A program made the translations under genes and the position numbers. The notes below the pieces were generated by a model, which saw nothing but the letters and a program-made list of their open reading frames with translations, did no database searches and had not been told where the DNA came from. Positions 17,432-26,718 of a stretch of 64,000 nucleotides of DNA are shown piece after piece. Every line of letters starts with the position of its first letter. Position 1 is the first letter of the stretch. The stretch covers positions 1 to 64,000 of the forward strand of contig NZ_BMVU01000002.1 of assembly GCF_014650875.1 (NCBI RefSeq), given 5' to 3'. Source of the DNA: Streptomyces minutiscleroticus. GTDB lineage: Bacteria > Actinomycetota > Actinomycetes > Streptomycetales > Streptomycetaceae.

Positions 17432-18175
17432 GTGCGCGTGCTCAGACCCCCGACCCATCAGCCTGTGCCGCCCTTCGCGGCCCCGGTCGCACGCCGGCTG
17501 CGGGACGCGCTCGGCCTGACGCTCGACCAGGTGGCGTACGACCTGCGCTCCGCCTACGGACTGCCGCACGTCACGCCCGGTCTGGTCGACGCCTGGGAGC
17601 GCGGGATCACCGCGCCCGGCCTGCACGAACTCACCGCCCTGGCGCGCGTGCTGTGGTGCCCGACCGGGGAACTGGTCGACGCGCCGCGCACCGTGCGGGA
17701 GTACCGCGGCGCGCGCTGCCTGACGGCCGAGGAGGTCGCCCACGGCATCGGCGTCGACCCGCTGGAGTACCTGCGCCTGGAGCAGGCGGACGTGTGGCGT
17801 GGCACCGAGCCGCAGACCGCCGCCCTGGCCGGGGTGCTCGACCTGTCGCTGCCCGACCTGGTCCGGGTGACCGGCCGCACCGAGATGCTGGCGGAGCTGC
17901 TGCGCGACGCGGTCACCGGCCGCCCCCGCGCCTACGTCCGCCCGCTGGGCCGCCTGCTGCCGCTCGACCGCGGCCTGCTGACCGCCGTGCTGCGCCGGCT
18001 GCACCGGCAGTACAAGGAGTCCCGGAGGCGGTCGACGCGCGCCCCCGCGGCCGGCCGCCTCGACCCGGCCGTGCCCCTGGAGCACGACGGCCCGGCCTCC
18101 GGGGACCCGGCCCGCGCCTTCCTGGAGGGCATCGTCGACGCCTTCTGGTCGGGGGTGCGGCGGTGCTCCTATTGA
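17432..18175 (+). CDS. helix-turn-helix DNA-binding protein (XRE-like)
   Basis: 247 aa. An N-terminal XRE-type HTH (ARRLRDALGLTLDQVAYDLR, then HVTPGLVDAWERGITAPGL, about 18-65) is followed by a second HTH-like region (LTAEEVAHGIGVDPLEYLRL, about 105-124) and a C-terminal basic segment QYKESRRRSTR. No enzymatic motifs. GTG 17432 or 17438 are both possible; no ribosome site is visible and TGTTTCCGAACACTACG upstream is a dyad-like element. It lies beside pfkA in convergent orientation. Targets are unknown. Confidence 0.7.
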   Translation: MRVLRPPTHQPVPPFAAPVARRLRDALGLTLDQVAYDLRSAYGLPHVTPGLVDAWERGITAPGLHELTALARVLWCPTGELVDAPRTVREYRGARCLTAEEVAHGIGVDPLEYLRLEQADVWRGTEPQTAALAGVLDLSLPDLVRVTGRTEMLAELLRDAVTGRPRAYVRPLGRLLPLDRGLLTAVLRRLHRQYKESRRRSTRAPAAGRLDPAVPLEHDGPASGDPARAFLEGIVDAFWSGVRRCSY

Positions 18176-18209
18176 CGGCCCGGGGACGGGCCGGCCGCGG
18201 CCGCGCGGA

Positions 18210-18237
18210 CGGTGCGGTCCCGCACGGGACCGCACCG
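18210..18237 (+). terminator. terminator of HTH gene
   Basis: Perfect 12-bp stem CGGTGCGGTCCC with loop GCAC, 34 bp after the HTH gene stop, in the space before convergent pfkA. Confidence 0.75.
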
Positions 18238-18338
18238 CCGTGACGTGCGGGTACCGCCGGAGGGGCGGCTCCCTGGGCGGTACCGCTGAAGGGCGGCTCC
18301 CGGGGCGGGAGAGCTCCCGGGAGCCGGACGGGCATTCC

Positions 18339-18418
18339 GGAGGACGACCCCGGAAGCCGGAGGACAGCCCCGGAAGCCGAGGGCAGGTTCCCGGAAACGG
18401 AGGACGGGTTCCTAGAAG
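18339..18418. repeat. four 20-bp tandem repeats running into the pfkA stop
   Basis: Units at 18339, 18359, 18379 and 18399 (GGAGGACGACCCCGGAAGCC, GGAGGACAGCCCCGGAAGCC and two more diverged copies). The fourth overlaps the last codons and stop of pfkA. The rest of the 236-bp gap 18176-18411 holds the terminator and two further GGGCGGCTCCC repeats. Confidence 0.7.
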
Positions 18419-19437
18419 ACGGACTCCGCCTCGTCCATCCGGTCCTTCGGGACCGTCTTCAGCTCCGTGACCGCCTCGGCCAGCGGGACCATCTCGATGG
18501 TGGTGCCGCGCAGGGCCGTCATGCGGCCGAAGTCGCCGCGGTGCGCGGCCTCGACGGCGTGCCAGCCGAAGCGGGTGGCGAGCACCCGGTCGTACGCGGT
18601 CGGCGTGCCGCCGCGCTGCACGTGGCCGAGGATGACCGGCTTGGCCTCCTTGCCCAGGCGCCGCTCCAGCTCGTACGCCAGCGCCGCGCCGATGCCCTGG
18701 AAGCGCTCGTGCCCGAACTGGTCGATCTCACCGGTGCCGTAGTCCATGCTGCCCTCGGTCGGGTGGGCGCCCTCGGCGACGCAGATGACGGCGAACTTCT
18801 TGCCGCGCGAGAACCGCTCCTCGACCATCTTGACCAGGTCGGCCGGGTCGAAGGGCCGCTCGGGCAGGCAGATGCCGTGGGCGCCGGCGGCCATGCCGGA
18901 CTCCAGCGCGATCCAGCCCGCGTGCCGGCCCATGACCTCCACGACCATGACGCGCTGGTGCGACTCGGCGGTGGTCTTGAGGCGGTCCATGGCCTCCGTG
19001 GCGACGCCGACGGCCGTGTCGAAGCCGAAGGTGCGGTCGGTGGAGGAGATGTCGTTGTCGATGGTCTTGGGCACGCCGACCACCGGCAGGCCCGCGTCCG
19101 ACAGCATCCGGGCGGCGGTCAGCGTGCCCTCGCCGCCGATCGGGATCAGCGCGTCGATGCCGAACTCGCGCGCCATGTCCTGCGCGTTCTCGCAGGCCTC
19201 GCGCAGCCGGTCGCGCTGGAGCCGGGAGGAGCCGAGGATGGTGCCGCCGCGCGCGAGGATGCCGCTGACCGCGTTCAGGTCGAGGGCGCGGTAGCGGCCG
19301 TCCAGGAGGCCCGCGTACCCGTCCTCGAAACCGATGACCTCGTCGTCGTACTGCGTGACCGCTCGGTGCACGACCGACCGGATCACTGCGTTCAGCCCCG
19401 GACAGTCGCCGCCTGCGGTGAGAACCCCGATGCGCAT
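18412..19437 (-). CDS. pfkA: 6-phosphofructokinase (ATP-dependent type)
   Basis: 341 aa. N-terminal GGDCPGLNAVIR, phosphate loop GGEGTLTAARML, catalytic PKTIDNDI, fructose-6-phosphate motifs VMGRHAGWIA and GHVQRGGTPTAYDR. The residue after GGE is Gly, as in ATP users; pyrophosphate-dependent enzymes carry Asp there. It commits fructose 6-phosphate to glycolysis in the cytoplasm. ATG 19437 is chosen since the protein begins exactly with the family's MRIGVLTAGGDCPG. Divergent from pta, with pyk close by: a glycolysis/overflow block. Confidence 0.96.
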   Translation of the reverse strand: MRIGVLTAGGDCPGLNAVIRSVVHRAVTQYDDEVIGFEDGYAGLLDGRYRALDLNAVSGILARGGTILGSSRLQRDRLREACENAQDMAREFGIDALIPIGGEGTLTAARMLSDAGLPVVGVPKTIDNDISSTDRTFGFDTAVGVATEAMDRLKTTAESHQRVMVVEVMGRHAGWIALESGMAAGAHGICLPERPFDPADLVKMVEERFSRGKKFAVICVAEGAHPTEGSMDYGTGEIDQFGHERFQGIGAALAYELERRLGKEAKPVILGHVQRGGTPTAYDRVLATRFGWHAVEAAHRGDFGRMTALRGTTIEMVPLAEAVTELKTVPKDRMDEAESVF

Positions 19438-19695
19438 CGTGCTGAGTCTCCTGCTCGCTGTTGGTACGTGTGAGCCGGTGCCGATTGTTTCACGCGCCCC
19501 TGTGGCGCGCCGAACACGCGGCCGGAACGGAGGGCGGCCGTTCCGTGACCGGCGGGGGGTTTGTCCCGCGGGCGTGCTGTTCACCCGCGGAGGTAGTGTC
19601 AAGAGGGCACAACCCACGACAGCCGGTGCTCTCGCCGCTCCCTGCCGGTTCGCGCGGCGGAGCCCGGCGCCGAGCGACGGAACGGAGACCACGGC
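19438..19695. other. pfkA/pta divergent promoter region
   Basis: 258 bp without a gene. A -10-like TAGTGT (19594-19599) precedes pta by about 95 bp. GAGCAGGAGAC just upstream of the pfkA ATG (minus strand) is its ribosome site. I see no long palindrome. Confidence 0.4.
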
Positions 19696-21774
19696 GTGAC
19701 GCGCACCGTGTACGTGACCGGGATCGACCGGGGCGACGGCCGCCAGGTCGTCGAGCTGGGGGTCATGGAGCTGCTGACCCGGCAGGTCGACCGGGTGGGG
19801 GTCTTCCGGCCCCTCGTCCACGACGGCCCCGACCGGCTCTTCGAGCTGCTGCGCGCCCGCTACCGGCTCGCCCAGGACCCGGCGAGCGTGTACGGCATGG
19901 GCTACGACGAGGCGTCCCGGCTCCGGGCCGAGCAGGGCACGGACGAGCTGGTCTCCCAGCTCGTCGACCGCTTCCACCGCGTCGCGCGCGACTACGAGGT
20001 CGTCCTCGTGCTGGGCACCGACTACGCCGACACGCAGTTCCCCGACGAGCTGGCGCTCAACGCGCGCCTCGCCAACGAGTTCGGCGCCTCGGTGATCCCG
20101 GTCGTCGGCGGGCGGGGGCAGAGCGCCGAGTCGGTGCTCGCCGAGACCCGCAACGCCCACCAGGCGTACGCCGGGCTGGGCTGCGACGTGCTCACGATGG
20201 TCGTGAACCGGGTCGCCCCGGCCGACCGCGCCCGCATCCACGAGCGCATGGACTCCCGGCTGCCGGTGCCCTGCTACGTGCTGCCCGACGAGCCCGCGCT
20301 GTCCGCGCCGACGGTCGCGCAGATCACCCAGACGCTCGGCGGCACGGTCCTGCTCGGCGACGACGCGGGCCTGTCGCGCGACGCGCTCGACTTCGTCTTC
20401 GGCGGCGCCACGCTGCCGACCTTCCTGAACGCGCTGACCCCGGGCTGCCTGGTGGTGACGCCCGGCGACCGGGCCGACCTGGTGGTGGGCTCGCTGGCCG
20501 CGCACAGCGCCGGCACTCCCCCGATAGCCGGGGTGCTGCTGACCCTGGACGAGCGCCCCTCCGACGACGTCCTGACCCTCGCCGCCCGGCTCGCCCCGGG
20601 CACCCCGGTCGTCTCGGTGCCCGGCAACAGCTTCCCGACCGCGGCCGAGCTGTTCTCCCTGGAGGGCAAGCTGAACGCGGCGACGCCCCGCAAGGCGGAG
20701 ACGGCCCTCGGCCTCTTCGAGCGCCACGTCGACACCGCCGACCTGATGAGGCGGGTCTCCGCGCCGAGCACCGACCGGGTCACCCCGATGATGTTCGAGC
20801 ACAAGCTGCTGGAGCGGGCCCGCTCCGACCGGCGCCGCATCGTGCTGCCGGAGGGCACCGAGGAGCGCATCCTGCGCGCCGCCGACGTGCTGCTGCGCCG
20901 CGGCGTGTGCGACCTGACGCTGCTCGGCCCGGTCGAGCAGATCCGCAAGAAGGCCGCCGACCTGGGCGTCTCCCTGGGCGACGCGCAGCTCGTCGATCCG
21001 CAGACCTCCGAGCTGCGGGACTCCTTCGCCGCCGAGTACGCGCGGCTGCGCGCCCACAAGGGCGTGACCGTGGAGCTGGCCCACGACGTGGTCTCCGACG
21101 TGAACTACTTCGGCACCCTGATGGTCGAGAAGGGGCTGGCCGACGGCATGGTGTCGGGCTCGGTGCACTCCACGGCGGCCACCATCCGGCCGGCCTTCGA
21201 GATCATCAAGACCCGCCCGGACGCGGAGATCGTCTCCTCGGTCTTCTTCATGTGCCTGGCCGACAAGGTGCTGGTCTACGGCGACTGCGCGGTCAACCCC
21301 GACCCGGACGCCGAGCAGCTCGCCGACATCGCCGTGCAGTCGGCGGACACCGCCCGGCAGTTCGGCGTCGAGCCGCGGATCGCGATGCTGTCGTACTCGA
21401 CGGGCACCTCGGGCTCCGGCGCGGACGTCGACAAGGTGCGCCGCGCGACCGAGCTGGTCAGGCAGCGGCGCGACGACCTGAAGATCGAGGGCCCGATCCA
21501 GTACGACGCGGCCGTGGAGCCGACCGTCGCGGCCACCAAGCTGCCCGGCTCGGAGGTCGCGGGCCAGGCCAGCGTGCTGGTCTTCCCGGACCTGAACACC
21601 GGCAACAACACCTACAAGGCCGTGCAGCGCTCGGCCGGCGCGATCGCCGTCGGCCCGGTCCTGCAGGGCCTGCGCAAGCCGGTGAACGACCTGTCCCGCG
21701 GCGCGCTGGTCGGCGACATCGTGAACACCGTCGCCATCACCGCCGTCCAGGCCCAGGGCCCCCGCACCGCATGA
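19696..21774 (+). CDS. pta: phosphate acetyltransferase
   Basis: 692 aa long-form Pta: an N-terminal P-loop-like domain with degenerate motif (TRTVYVTGIDRGDGRQVVELG), a DRTGG middle domain (about 210-320) and the C-terminal catalytic PTA domain (from about 365: MMFEHKLLERARSDRRRIVLPEG; later FPDLNTGNNTYKAVQRSA). It converts acetyl-CoA and phosphate to acetyl phosphate. The GTG at 19696 follows ACGGAGA. The stop overlaps the first ATG of ackA in ATGA. Confidence 0.96.
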   Translation: MTRTVYVTGIDRGDGRQVVELGVMELLTRQVDRVGVFRPLVHDGPDRLFELLRARYRLAQDPASVYGMGYDEASRLRAEQGTDELVSQLVDRFHRVARDYEVVLVLGTDYADTQFPDELALNARLANEFGASVIPVVGGRGQSAESVLAETRNAHQAYAGLGCDVLTMVVNRVAPADRARIHERMDSRLPVPCYVLPDEPALSAPTVAQITQTLGGTVLLGDDAGLSRDALDFVFGGATLPTFLNALTPGCLVVTPGDRADLVVGSLAAHSAGTPPIAGVLLTLDERPSDDVLTLAARLAPGTPVVSVPGNSFPTAAELFSLEGKLNAATPRKAETALGLFERHVDTADLMRRVSAPSTDRVTPMMFEHKLLERARSDRRRIVLPEGTEERILRAADVLLRRGVCDLTLLGPVEQIRKKAADLGVSLGDAQLVDPQTSELRDSFAAEYARLRAHKGVTVELAHDVVSDVNYFGTLMVEKGLADGMVSGSVHSTAATIRPAFEIIKTRPDAEIVSSVFFMCLADKVLVYGDCAVNPDPDAEQLADIAVQSADTARQFGVEPRIAMLSYSTGTSGSGADVDKVRRATELVRQRRDDLKIEGPIQYDAAVEPTVAATKLPGSEVAGQASVLVFPDLNTGNNTYKAVQRSAGAIAVGPVLQGLRKPVNDLSRGALVGDIVNTVAITAVQAQGPRTA

Positions 21775-23018
21775 CCACCGTCCCCGACCGAGAAGGCACC
21801 CCCTCCGTGACCGCCACCCGCGTCCTCGTGATCAACTCCGGCTCGTCGTCGGTGAAGTACCAGCTGCTCGACATGCGCGACCACAGCAGGCTCGCCGTGG
21901 GCCTGGTGGAGCGCATCGGCGAGCGCTCGTCGCGGCTGCGGCACACGCCCGGCCGGGGCGGCGAGGTCCGCGAGCGGACCGGGCCGATCGCCGACCACGC
22001 CTCCGCGCTGAAGTCGGTCGCCGAGGAGCTGGCCGCGGACGGCCTCGGTCTCGACTCCCCGGAGCTGGCCGCGATCGGGCACCGGGTGGTGCACGGCGGC
22101 AAGCGGTTCACCGAGCCGACCGTGATCGACGAGCCCGTCCTGAAGGAGATCGAGCGGCTGATCCCCGTGGCGCCGCTGCACAACCCGGCGAACCTCACCG
22201 GTATCCGCACGGCGCTCGCCCTGCGCCCGGACCTGCCGCAGGTCGCCGTCTTCGACACGGCGTTCCACACGACGATGCCGGAGGCCGCGGCGCGCTACGC
22301 GATCGACGTGGAGACCGCCGACGCGCACCGGGTGCGCCGCTACGGCTTCCACGGCACCTCGCACGCGTACGTCTCCCGCGAGACGGCGAAGCTGCTGGGC
22401 CGGGCGCCGCAGGAGGTGAACGTCATCGTGCTGCACCTGGGCAACGGTGCGTCCGCCTCGGCCGTGCGGGGCGGACGGTGCGTGGACACCTCCATGGGCC
22501 TGACGCCTTTGGAGGGGCTCGTGATGGGTACCCGCTCCGGTGACGTGGATCCGGCGGTGGTCTTCCACCTCAAGCGGGTGGGCGGCATGTCCGCCGACGA
22601 GATCGACGTCCTGCTGAACACCAGGAGCGGCCTGGTCGGGCTCTGCGGTGACAACGACATGCGGGAGATCCGCCGCCGGATCGACGAGGGCGACGAGCGG
22701 GCGCAGCTCGCCTTCGACGTCTACATCCACCGGCTGAAGAAGTACATCGGCGCCTACTACGCGGTGCTCGGCCGGGTGGACGCCGTGGTCTTCACGGCGG
22801 GGGTCGGCGAGAACGCGGCCCCCGTGCGCGAGGCGGCGCTCGCCGGCCTGGAGGGTCTGGGCCTGGAGGTGGACCCCGCCCTGAACACCGCGCGCGCGGA
22901 CGGGCCGCGGGTGATCTCTCCCGAGGGCGCCCGGGTCGTGGTCGCCGTCGTCCCGACCGACGAGGAACTGGAGATCGCCACGCAGACCTACGCACTCGTC
23001 GGGGGCGGGAGCGCCTGA
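21771..23018 (+). CDS. ackA: acetate kinase
   Basis: 415 aa from ATG 21771, or 403 aa from GTG 21807, where the conserved domain starts (TRVLVINSGSSSVKYQLL). Other ASKHA motifs: GHRVVHGG, FHGTSHAYVS, LHLGNGASASAV, FTAGVGENAAPVRE. It makes acetate and ATP from acetyl phosphate. The 4-bp overlap with pta couples translation, but GAGAAGG ahead of 21807 may support the internal start. Confidence 0.96.
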   Translation: MTTVPDREGTPSVTATRVLVINSGSSSVKYQLLDMRDHSRLAVGLVERIGERSSRLRHTPGRGGEVRERTGPIADHASALKSVAEELAADGLGLDSPELAAIGHRVVHGGKRFTEPTVIDEPVLKEIERLIPVAPLHNPANLTGIRTALALRPDLPQVAVFDTAFHTTMPEAAARYAIDVETADAHRVRRYGFHGTSHAYVSRETAKLLGRAPQEVNVIVLHLGNGASASAVRGGRCVDTSMGLTPLEGLVMGTRSGDVDPAVVFHLKRVGGMSADEIDVLLNTRSGLVGLCGDNDMREIRRRIDEGDERAQLAFDVYIHRLKKYIGAYYAVLGRVDAVVFTAGVGENAAPVREAALAGLEGLGLEVDPALNTARADGPRVISPEGARVVVAVVPTDEELEIATQTYALVGGGSA

Positions 23019-23087
23019 GAGCGGTGCCCGTACCCCTGTCGGAAACCACGCCTGAGCGCGCACCCGCCCATTTGTATCTTCCGCCAG

Positions 23088-23122
23088 ACGGAATATTCCG
23101 TAGCGAAACAAACCGATAGGAT
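23088..23122 (+). promoter_or_regulatory. pyk promoter with 14-bp palindrome
   Basis: -10 TAGGAT (23117-23122) sits seven nt before the ATG at 23130, implying a leaderless transcript. The palindrome ACGGAATATTCCGT (23088-23101) covers the expected -35 position, so a repressor bound there would block transcription. The surrounding sequence is AT-rich for this genome. Confidence 0.55.
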
Positions 23123-23129
23123 CAGCCCC

Positions 23130-24548
23130 ATGCGCCGTTCCAAAATCGTCTGCACCCTGGGCCCCGCCGTCGACTCGCACGAACAGCTCGTCGCGCTGAT
23201 CGAGGCCGGTATGAACGTGGCCCGGTTCAACTTCAGCCACGGCTCGCACGCCGAGCACCAGGGGCGCTACGAGCGCGTCCGGGCCGCCTCCGCCGAGACC
23301 GGCCGCGCGATCGGCGTCCTCGCCGACCTGCAGGGCCCCAAGATCCGCCTGGAGACCTTCGCCGAGGGCCCGGTCGAGCTGGAGCGCGGCGACGAGTTCA
23401 CCATCACCACCGAGGACGTCCCGGGCGACAAGACGATCTGCGGCACGACCTACAAGGGCCTGCCGGGCGACGTCTCCAAGGGCGACCAGGTCCTGATCAA
23501 CGACGGCAATGTGGAACTGCGCGTCGTCGAGGTCGACGGGCCCCGGGTCAAGACGGTCGTCATCGAGGGCGGCGTGATCTCGGACCACAAGGGCATCAAC
23601 CTGCCCGGCGCGGCCGTGAACGTGCCGGCGCTGTCCGAGAAGGACGTCGAGGACCTGCGCTTCGCGCTGCGCATGGGCTGCGACCTGGTCGCGCTCTCCT
23701 TCGTCCGGGACGCCGACGACGTCAAGGACGTCCACAAGGTGATGGACGAGGTGGGCCGCCGCGTCCCGGTCATCGCCAAGGTGGAGAAGCCGCAGGCGGT
23801 GGCGAACATGGAGGCCGTCGTGGCGGCCTTCGACGGCGTGATGGTGGCCCGCGGCGACCTGGCCGTGGAGTACCCCCTGGAGAAGGTCCCCATGGTGCAG
23901 AAGCGCCTGGTGGAGCTCTGCCGGCGCAACGCCAAGCCGGTGATCGTCGCGACCCAGATGATGGAGTCGATGATCACCAACTCCCGCCCGACCCGCGCCG
24001 AGGCCTCCGACGTGGCCAACGCGATCCTGGACGGCGCGGACGCGGTCATGCTGTCGGCCGAGTCGAGCGTGGGCGCCTACCCGGTCGAGACCGTGAAGAC
24101 GATGTCGAAGATCGTCGCCGCGGCCGAGGAGGAGCTGCTCTCCAAGGGCCTGCAGCCGCTGGTGCCCGGAAAGAAGCCGCGCACCCAGGGCGGCTCCGTG
24201 GCCCGCGCGGCCGCCGAGATCGCGGACTTCCTGAACGGCAAGGTGCTGGTCGCGTTCACCAAGTCCGGCGACACCGCCCGCCGCCTGTCGCGCTACCGGG
24301 CCCGCCAGCCCATCCAGGCCTTCACCACCGACGAGTCCACCCGCAACCAGCTCACCCTGAGCTGGGGCGTGGAGTCGCACGTCGTGCCGTTCGTGAACAG
24401 CACCGACGAGATGGTCGAGCTGGTCGACGCCGAGCTGTCCGGCCTGAAGCAGTACGACAAGGGCGACACCATCGTCATCACCGCCGGTTCGCCCCCCGGT
24501 GTCGCCGGCACCACCAACATGGTCCGGGTGCACCACCTGAGCCACTGA
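23130..24548 (+). CDS. pyk: pyruvate kinase
   Basis: 472 aa, complete: RRSKIVCTLGPAVDS, NFSHGSHAEHQ, ADLQGPKIRLE, catalytic Lys/Glu region VIAKVEKPQAVANME, metal site MVARGDLAVEYPLEKVP, and the signature TRAEASDVANAILDGADAVML. It makes pyruvate and ATP in the last step of glycolysis. Its position after pta-ackA and near pfkA is typical for Streptomyces. A strong terminator follows. Confidence 0.97.
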   Translation: MRRSKIVCTLGPAVDSHEQLVALIEAGMNVARFNFSHGSHAEHQGRYERVRAASAETGRAIGVLADLQGPKIRLETFAEGPVELERGDEFTITTEDVPGDKTICGTTYKGLPGDVSKGDQVLINDGNVELRVVEVDGPRVKTVVIEGGVISDHKGINLPGAAVNVPALSEKDVEDLRFALRMGCDLVALSFVRDADDVKDVHKVMDEVGRRVPVIAKVEKPQAVANMEAVVAAFDGVMVARGDLAVEYPLEKVPMVQKRLVELCRRNAKPVIVATQMMESMITNSRPTRAEASDVANAILDGADAVMLSAESSVGAYPVETVKTMSKIVAAAEEELLSKGLQPLVPGKKPRTQGGSVARAAAEIADFLNGKVLVAFTKSGDTARRLSRYRARQPIQAFTTDESTRNQLTLSWGVESHVVPFVNSTDEMVELVDAELSGLKQYDKGDTIVITAGSPPGVAGTTNMVRVHHLSH

Positions 24549-24569
24549 GCCGACCGGCTCCGGACGTGA

Positions 24570-24603
24570 CCGAGGGCGCCCCCCGGAAGGGGGGCGCCCT
24601 CGG
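24570..24603 (+). terminator. pyk terminator (bidirectional)
   Basis: Perfect 15-bp stem CCGAGGGCGCCCCCC with loop GGAA, between the pyk stop and the convergent gene ending at 24643. Confidence 0.9.
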
Positions 24604-24642
24604 CTCTGTGCGGCTCCCGGACGGGTCTGCGCGGGGGCGGGC

Positions 24643-26028
24643 TCAGTCGATGTACTGGTGCAGCCCCGGAATGGTCAGCGTCCCGCCGAACTGGCCGGCC
24701 TGCACCACCTTCACGTCGGTGAAGTAGATGAGCGGGATGTTCAGCGGCGGCGGGCTGTCCGGACTGAACGTGACCGGGATCAGGCCGAGCAGCTTCCCCG
24801 AGATGCTCTCCGTGTACATGATCGTCTCGCCGTCCCGGATGGTGGACGTCGAGCCCTTGGCCGCCTGCACGTGGTACGTCTTGCCGGCCCGGGCGTCCTT
24901 CACGGTCTGGTGCAGGTCGCCGATGTCGGTGCCGTCGGAGATCACGTACTTCAGGACCTTCTTGACCGTGCCGTTGGCGGTCCTCACCTGGACGACGCCC
25001 TTGTAGTCGGCGCCCTTGAGCAGCAGCGAGCTGGCGTCCAGGTACCAGGGGTCGTCCGGCAGGGCCACGATCCGTTCGACGCCGCCCTCCTCGTCCGTGG
25101 CGACCGGGCAGTCCTCCGCGTCCGCGTCGGCACTGGCACTGGCGCTGGCGCTCGGGGACGGTTCGGCGGTGGCCGTCTCCCCGGGCTCCGCGGCGCCGTC
25201 GGCCCCGTCCGCCGCGTCGCCCGCCTCACCCGCCCCGCCGTCCTCGCCCGCCTTGTCGGTGGACTCCTCGGCCGTGCCGGGGCCTTTCGCCGCGCCGGAG
25301 TCCTTCGCCGCGCCGGTGGCCTTGTCGGCCGTGTCCCCGGCGGCGGACGTCCCCTCGTCCTCGCCGGTCCCGTCCGCCGAGGCGGACGCGGACGGCGTCG
25401 GGGTGGCGCTCGTCCTCTTCCCCGGCGTGAGGATGTCCTTGACGAGATCGCCGAGGCCCAGCGGGTCCAGCGGGTTCTTGCTGCTCTGGGACGCCGAGGG
25501 GGTGGGCTCGGGCTCGGCGGTGGCACCGCCGCCGCCTCCGCCCTCGCCGGACGCGCCGCCGGTCGGGGCCGGGGCGGGCGCGTCCTCGTCGTCGGAACCT
25601 GAATCCGACGAAGAGGAGCCGCCCGGACCGCCCGCGGACGCCGACGGCTTCGGCTCCGTCCCGTCCGCGGAGGACGCGTCACCGGAGGAGGCGGAGGGCG
25701 ACGGCGCGTCCGACGCGTCCGCACTGGCCGAGGGCGAGGGCGAGGCGTCCTCGTCCTCCTCCGCTCCCTCCAGCGCCTCCACGCATTGCTGGTACTCGTC
25801 GGCCGTCAGACTCCTGGAGGACGCCGCGGGGTCGTCCGCGAGGGCGAGTGTCGGCGTGAGGCCCATCCCCATGAGCACCGCCGTCGGCATCGCCGCGAGG
25901 GCTATCGCCTTGCCCGCGGGCATGTGGAATCTGGTGAACAGCGCCTTCCTGGGCGCGGCATGCCGCGGCCCGGTTCTCGCGCGGGGCTCTCCCGCAGAGC
26001 CCGCACGGGTCGCCTCGTCAGCCGGCAC
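24643..26028 (-). CDS. envelope protein of unknown function with long Ser/Ala/Asp-rich linker
   Basis: 461 aa, not recognised by name. Basic N-terminal segment (about 1-35), one membrane/signal segment (about 38-62, IALAAMPTAVLMGMGLTPTLALA), a short conserved stretch LTADEYQQCVEAL, about 220 residues of Ser/Pro/Ala/Asp/Gly low-complexity linker, then a folded C-terminal domain of about 150 residues (from DCPVATDEEGGVERIVALP to the end). Two isolated cysteines flank the linker and could pair outside the cell. GTG 26028 follows GGGAGG and overlaps the previous gene's stop by 11 bp. Last gene of a three-gene operon with the DUF6114 and DUF6230 proteins, all with exported or membrane features. 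Confidence 0.75.
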   Translation of the reverse strand: MPADEATRAGSAGEPRARTGPRHAAPRKALFTRFHMPAGKAIALAAMPTAVLMGMGLTPTLALADDPAASSRSLTADEYQQCVEALEGAEEDEDASPSPSASADASDAPSPSASSGDASSADGTEPKPSASAGGPGGSSSSDSGSDDEDAPAPAPTGGASGEGGGGGGATAEPEPTPSASQSSKNPLDPLGLGDLVKDILTPGKRTSATPTPSASASADGTGEDEGTSAAGDTADKATGAAKDSGAAKGPGTAEESTDKAGEDGGAGEAGDAADGADGAAEPGETATAEPSPSASASASADADAEDCPVATDEEGGVERIVALPDDPWYLDASSLLLKGADYKGVVQVRTANGTVKKVLKYVISDGTDIGDLHQTVKDARAGKTYHVQAAKGSTSTIRDGETIMYTESISGKLLGLIPVTFSPDSPPPLNIPLIYFTDVKVVQAGQFGGTLTIPGLHQYID

Positions 26029-26590
26029 TGTGCCTCCCGTTCGTCCCGTTGGCCGGGATCGTTCCTGACAGGTCGTTCGCCTCACCGGCCCCGGAGCCGT
26101 CCGAAGGGGCCGGGGCGCCCGACGTCGCCATGTCCTCGGTCGTGCTCCCGGCCGCCGCACCGGACTCGGCCACCGGCTGCTTCTCGTCCTCGGGCGCCAC
26201 GCCAGGCGCCCACGCCACGGCCATCGCACCGCCGAAGAGCGCGAGCAGGAAGCCCACGAGGAAGCCGCCGAAGTTGGAGACGGGGAGTGACACCAGCCCC
26301 AGCAGGATCGCCGCGACGCCCGCGAAGGTGCGGATGTGCTTCTGGAACCACAGGCTGAGCCCCAGAACGACCAGCAGCACCCCGATGATCAGCGATCCGG
26401 CGCCCGCGGTGGTGGCCATGGCCAGTGTCAGGTGACCGATCTGCAGGTGCGCGTACGGGAAGTACATGATCGGAAAACCGCCGAGCAGGACGAACAGACC
26501 GGCCCAGAACGGGCGGGTTCCCCGCCAGGCGCGGAACTGCTGCCTCCGGCGGGCGAGCTGGCCAGGTACGGCAGGAGTTTCGGCGCTCAT
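26018..26590 (-). CDS. four-TM membrane protein, DUF6114-like
   Basis: 190 aa. After a basic start (RRRQQFRAWRGTRPFW) there are four hydrophobic segments (about 30-47, 53-75, 80-100, 104-125) and an acidic/Ser-rich cytoplasmic or exposed tail of 60 residues. I associate this architecture with the actinobacterial DUF6114 family, from memory. No catalytic motif is seen. ATG 26590 has AGGGAG upstream. Middle gene of the operon, overlapping the next by 11 bp; close coupling suggests a complex with its neighbours. Confidence 0.7.
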   Translation of the reverse strand: MSAETPAVPGQLARRRQQFRAWRGTRPFWAGLFVLLGGFPIMYFPYAHLQIGHLTLAMATTAGAGSLIIGVLLVVLGLSLWFQKHIRTFAGVAAILLGLVSLPVSNFGGFLVGFLLALFGGAMAVAWAPGVAPEDEKQPVAESGAAAGSTTEDMATSGAPAPSDGSGAGEANDLSGTIPANGTNGRHSAG

Positions 26591-26718
26591 GGAAAACAGC
26601 TCCCTGGTGCGGCATCTGCTGTGGTGAGAGTGGTACCGCGGAAAGTGTGGGGTCCGCGGGGGCGAGTGCTGCGTGAACGGGCGGGGGTGTCCGGGCACCC
26701 CCGCCCCTCACCGGGTGC

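Noticed and set aside
18412..19437. Pyrophosphate-dependent phosphofructokinase
   Set aside because: The phosphate loop reads GGEGT; PPi enzymes have Asp in place of that second Gly.
19461..21770. In-frame extension of ackA upstream through pta
   Set aside because: Pta in the other frame has full family motifs; the extension reads as Arg/Pro/Ala nonsense. AckA starts at 21771 or 21807.
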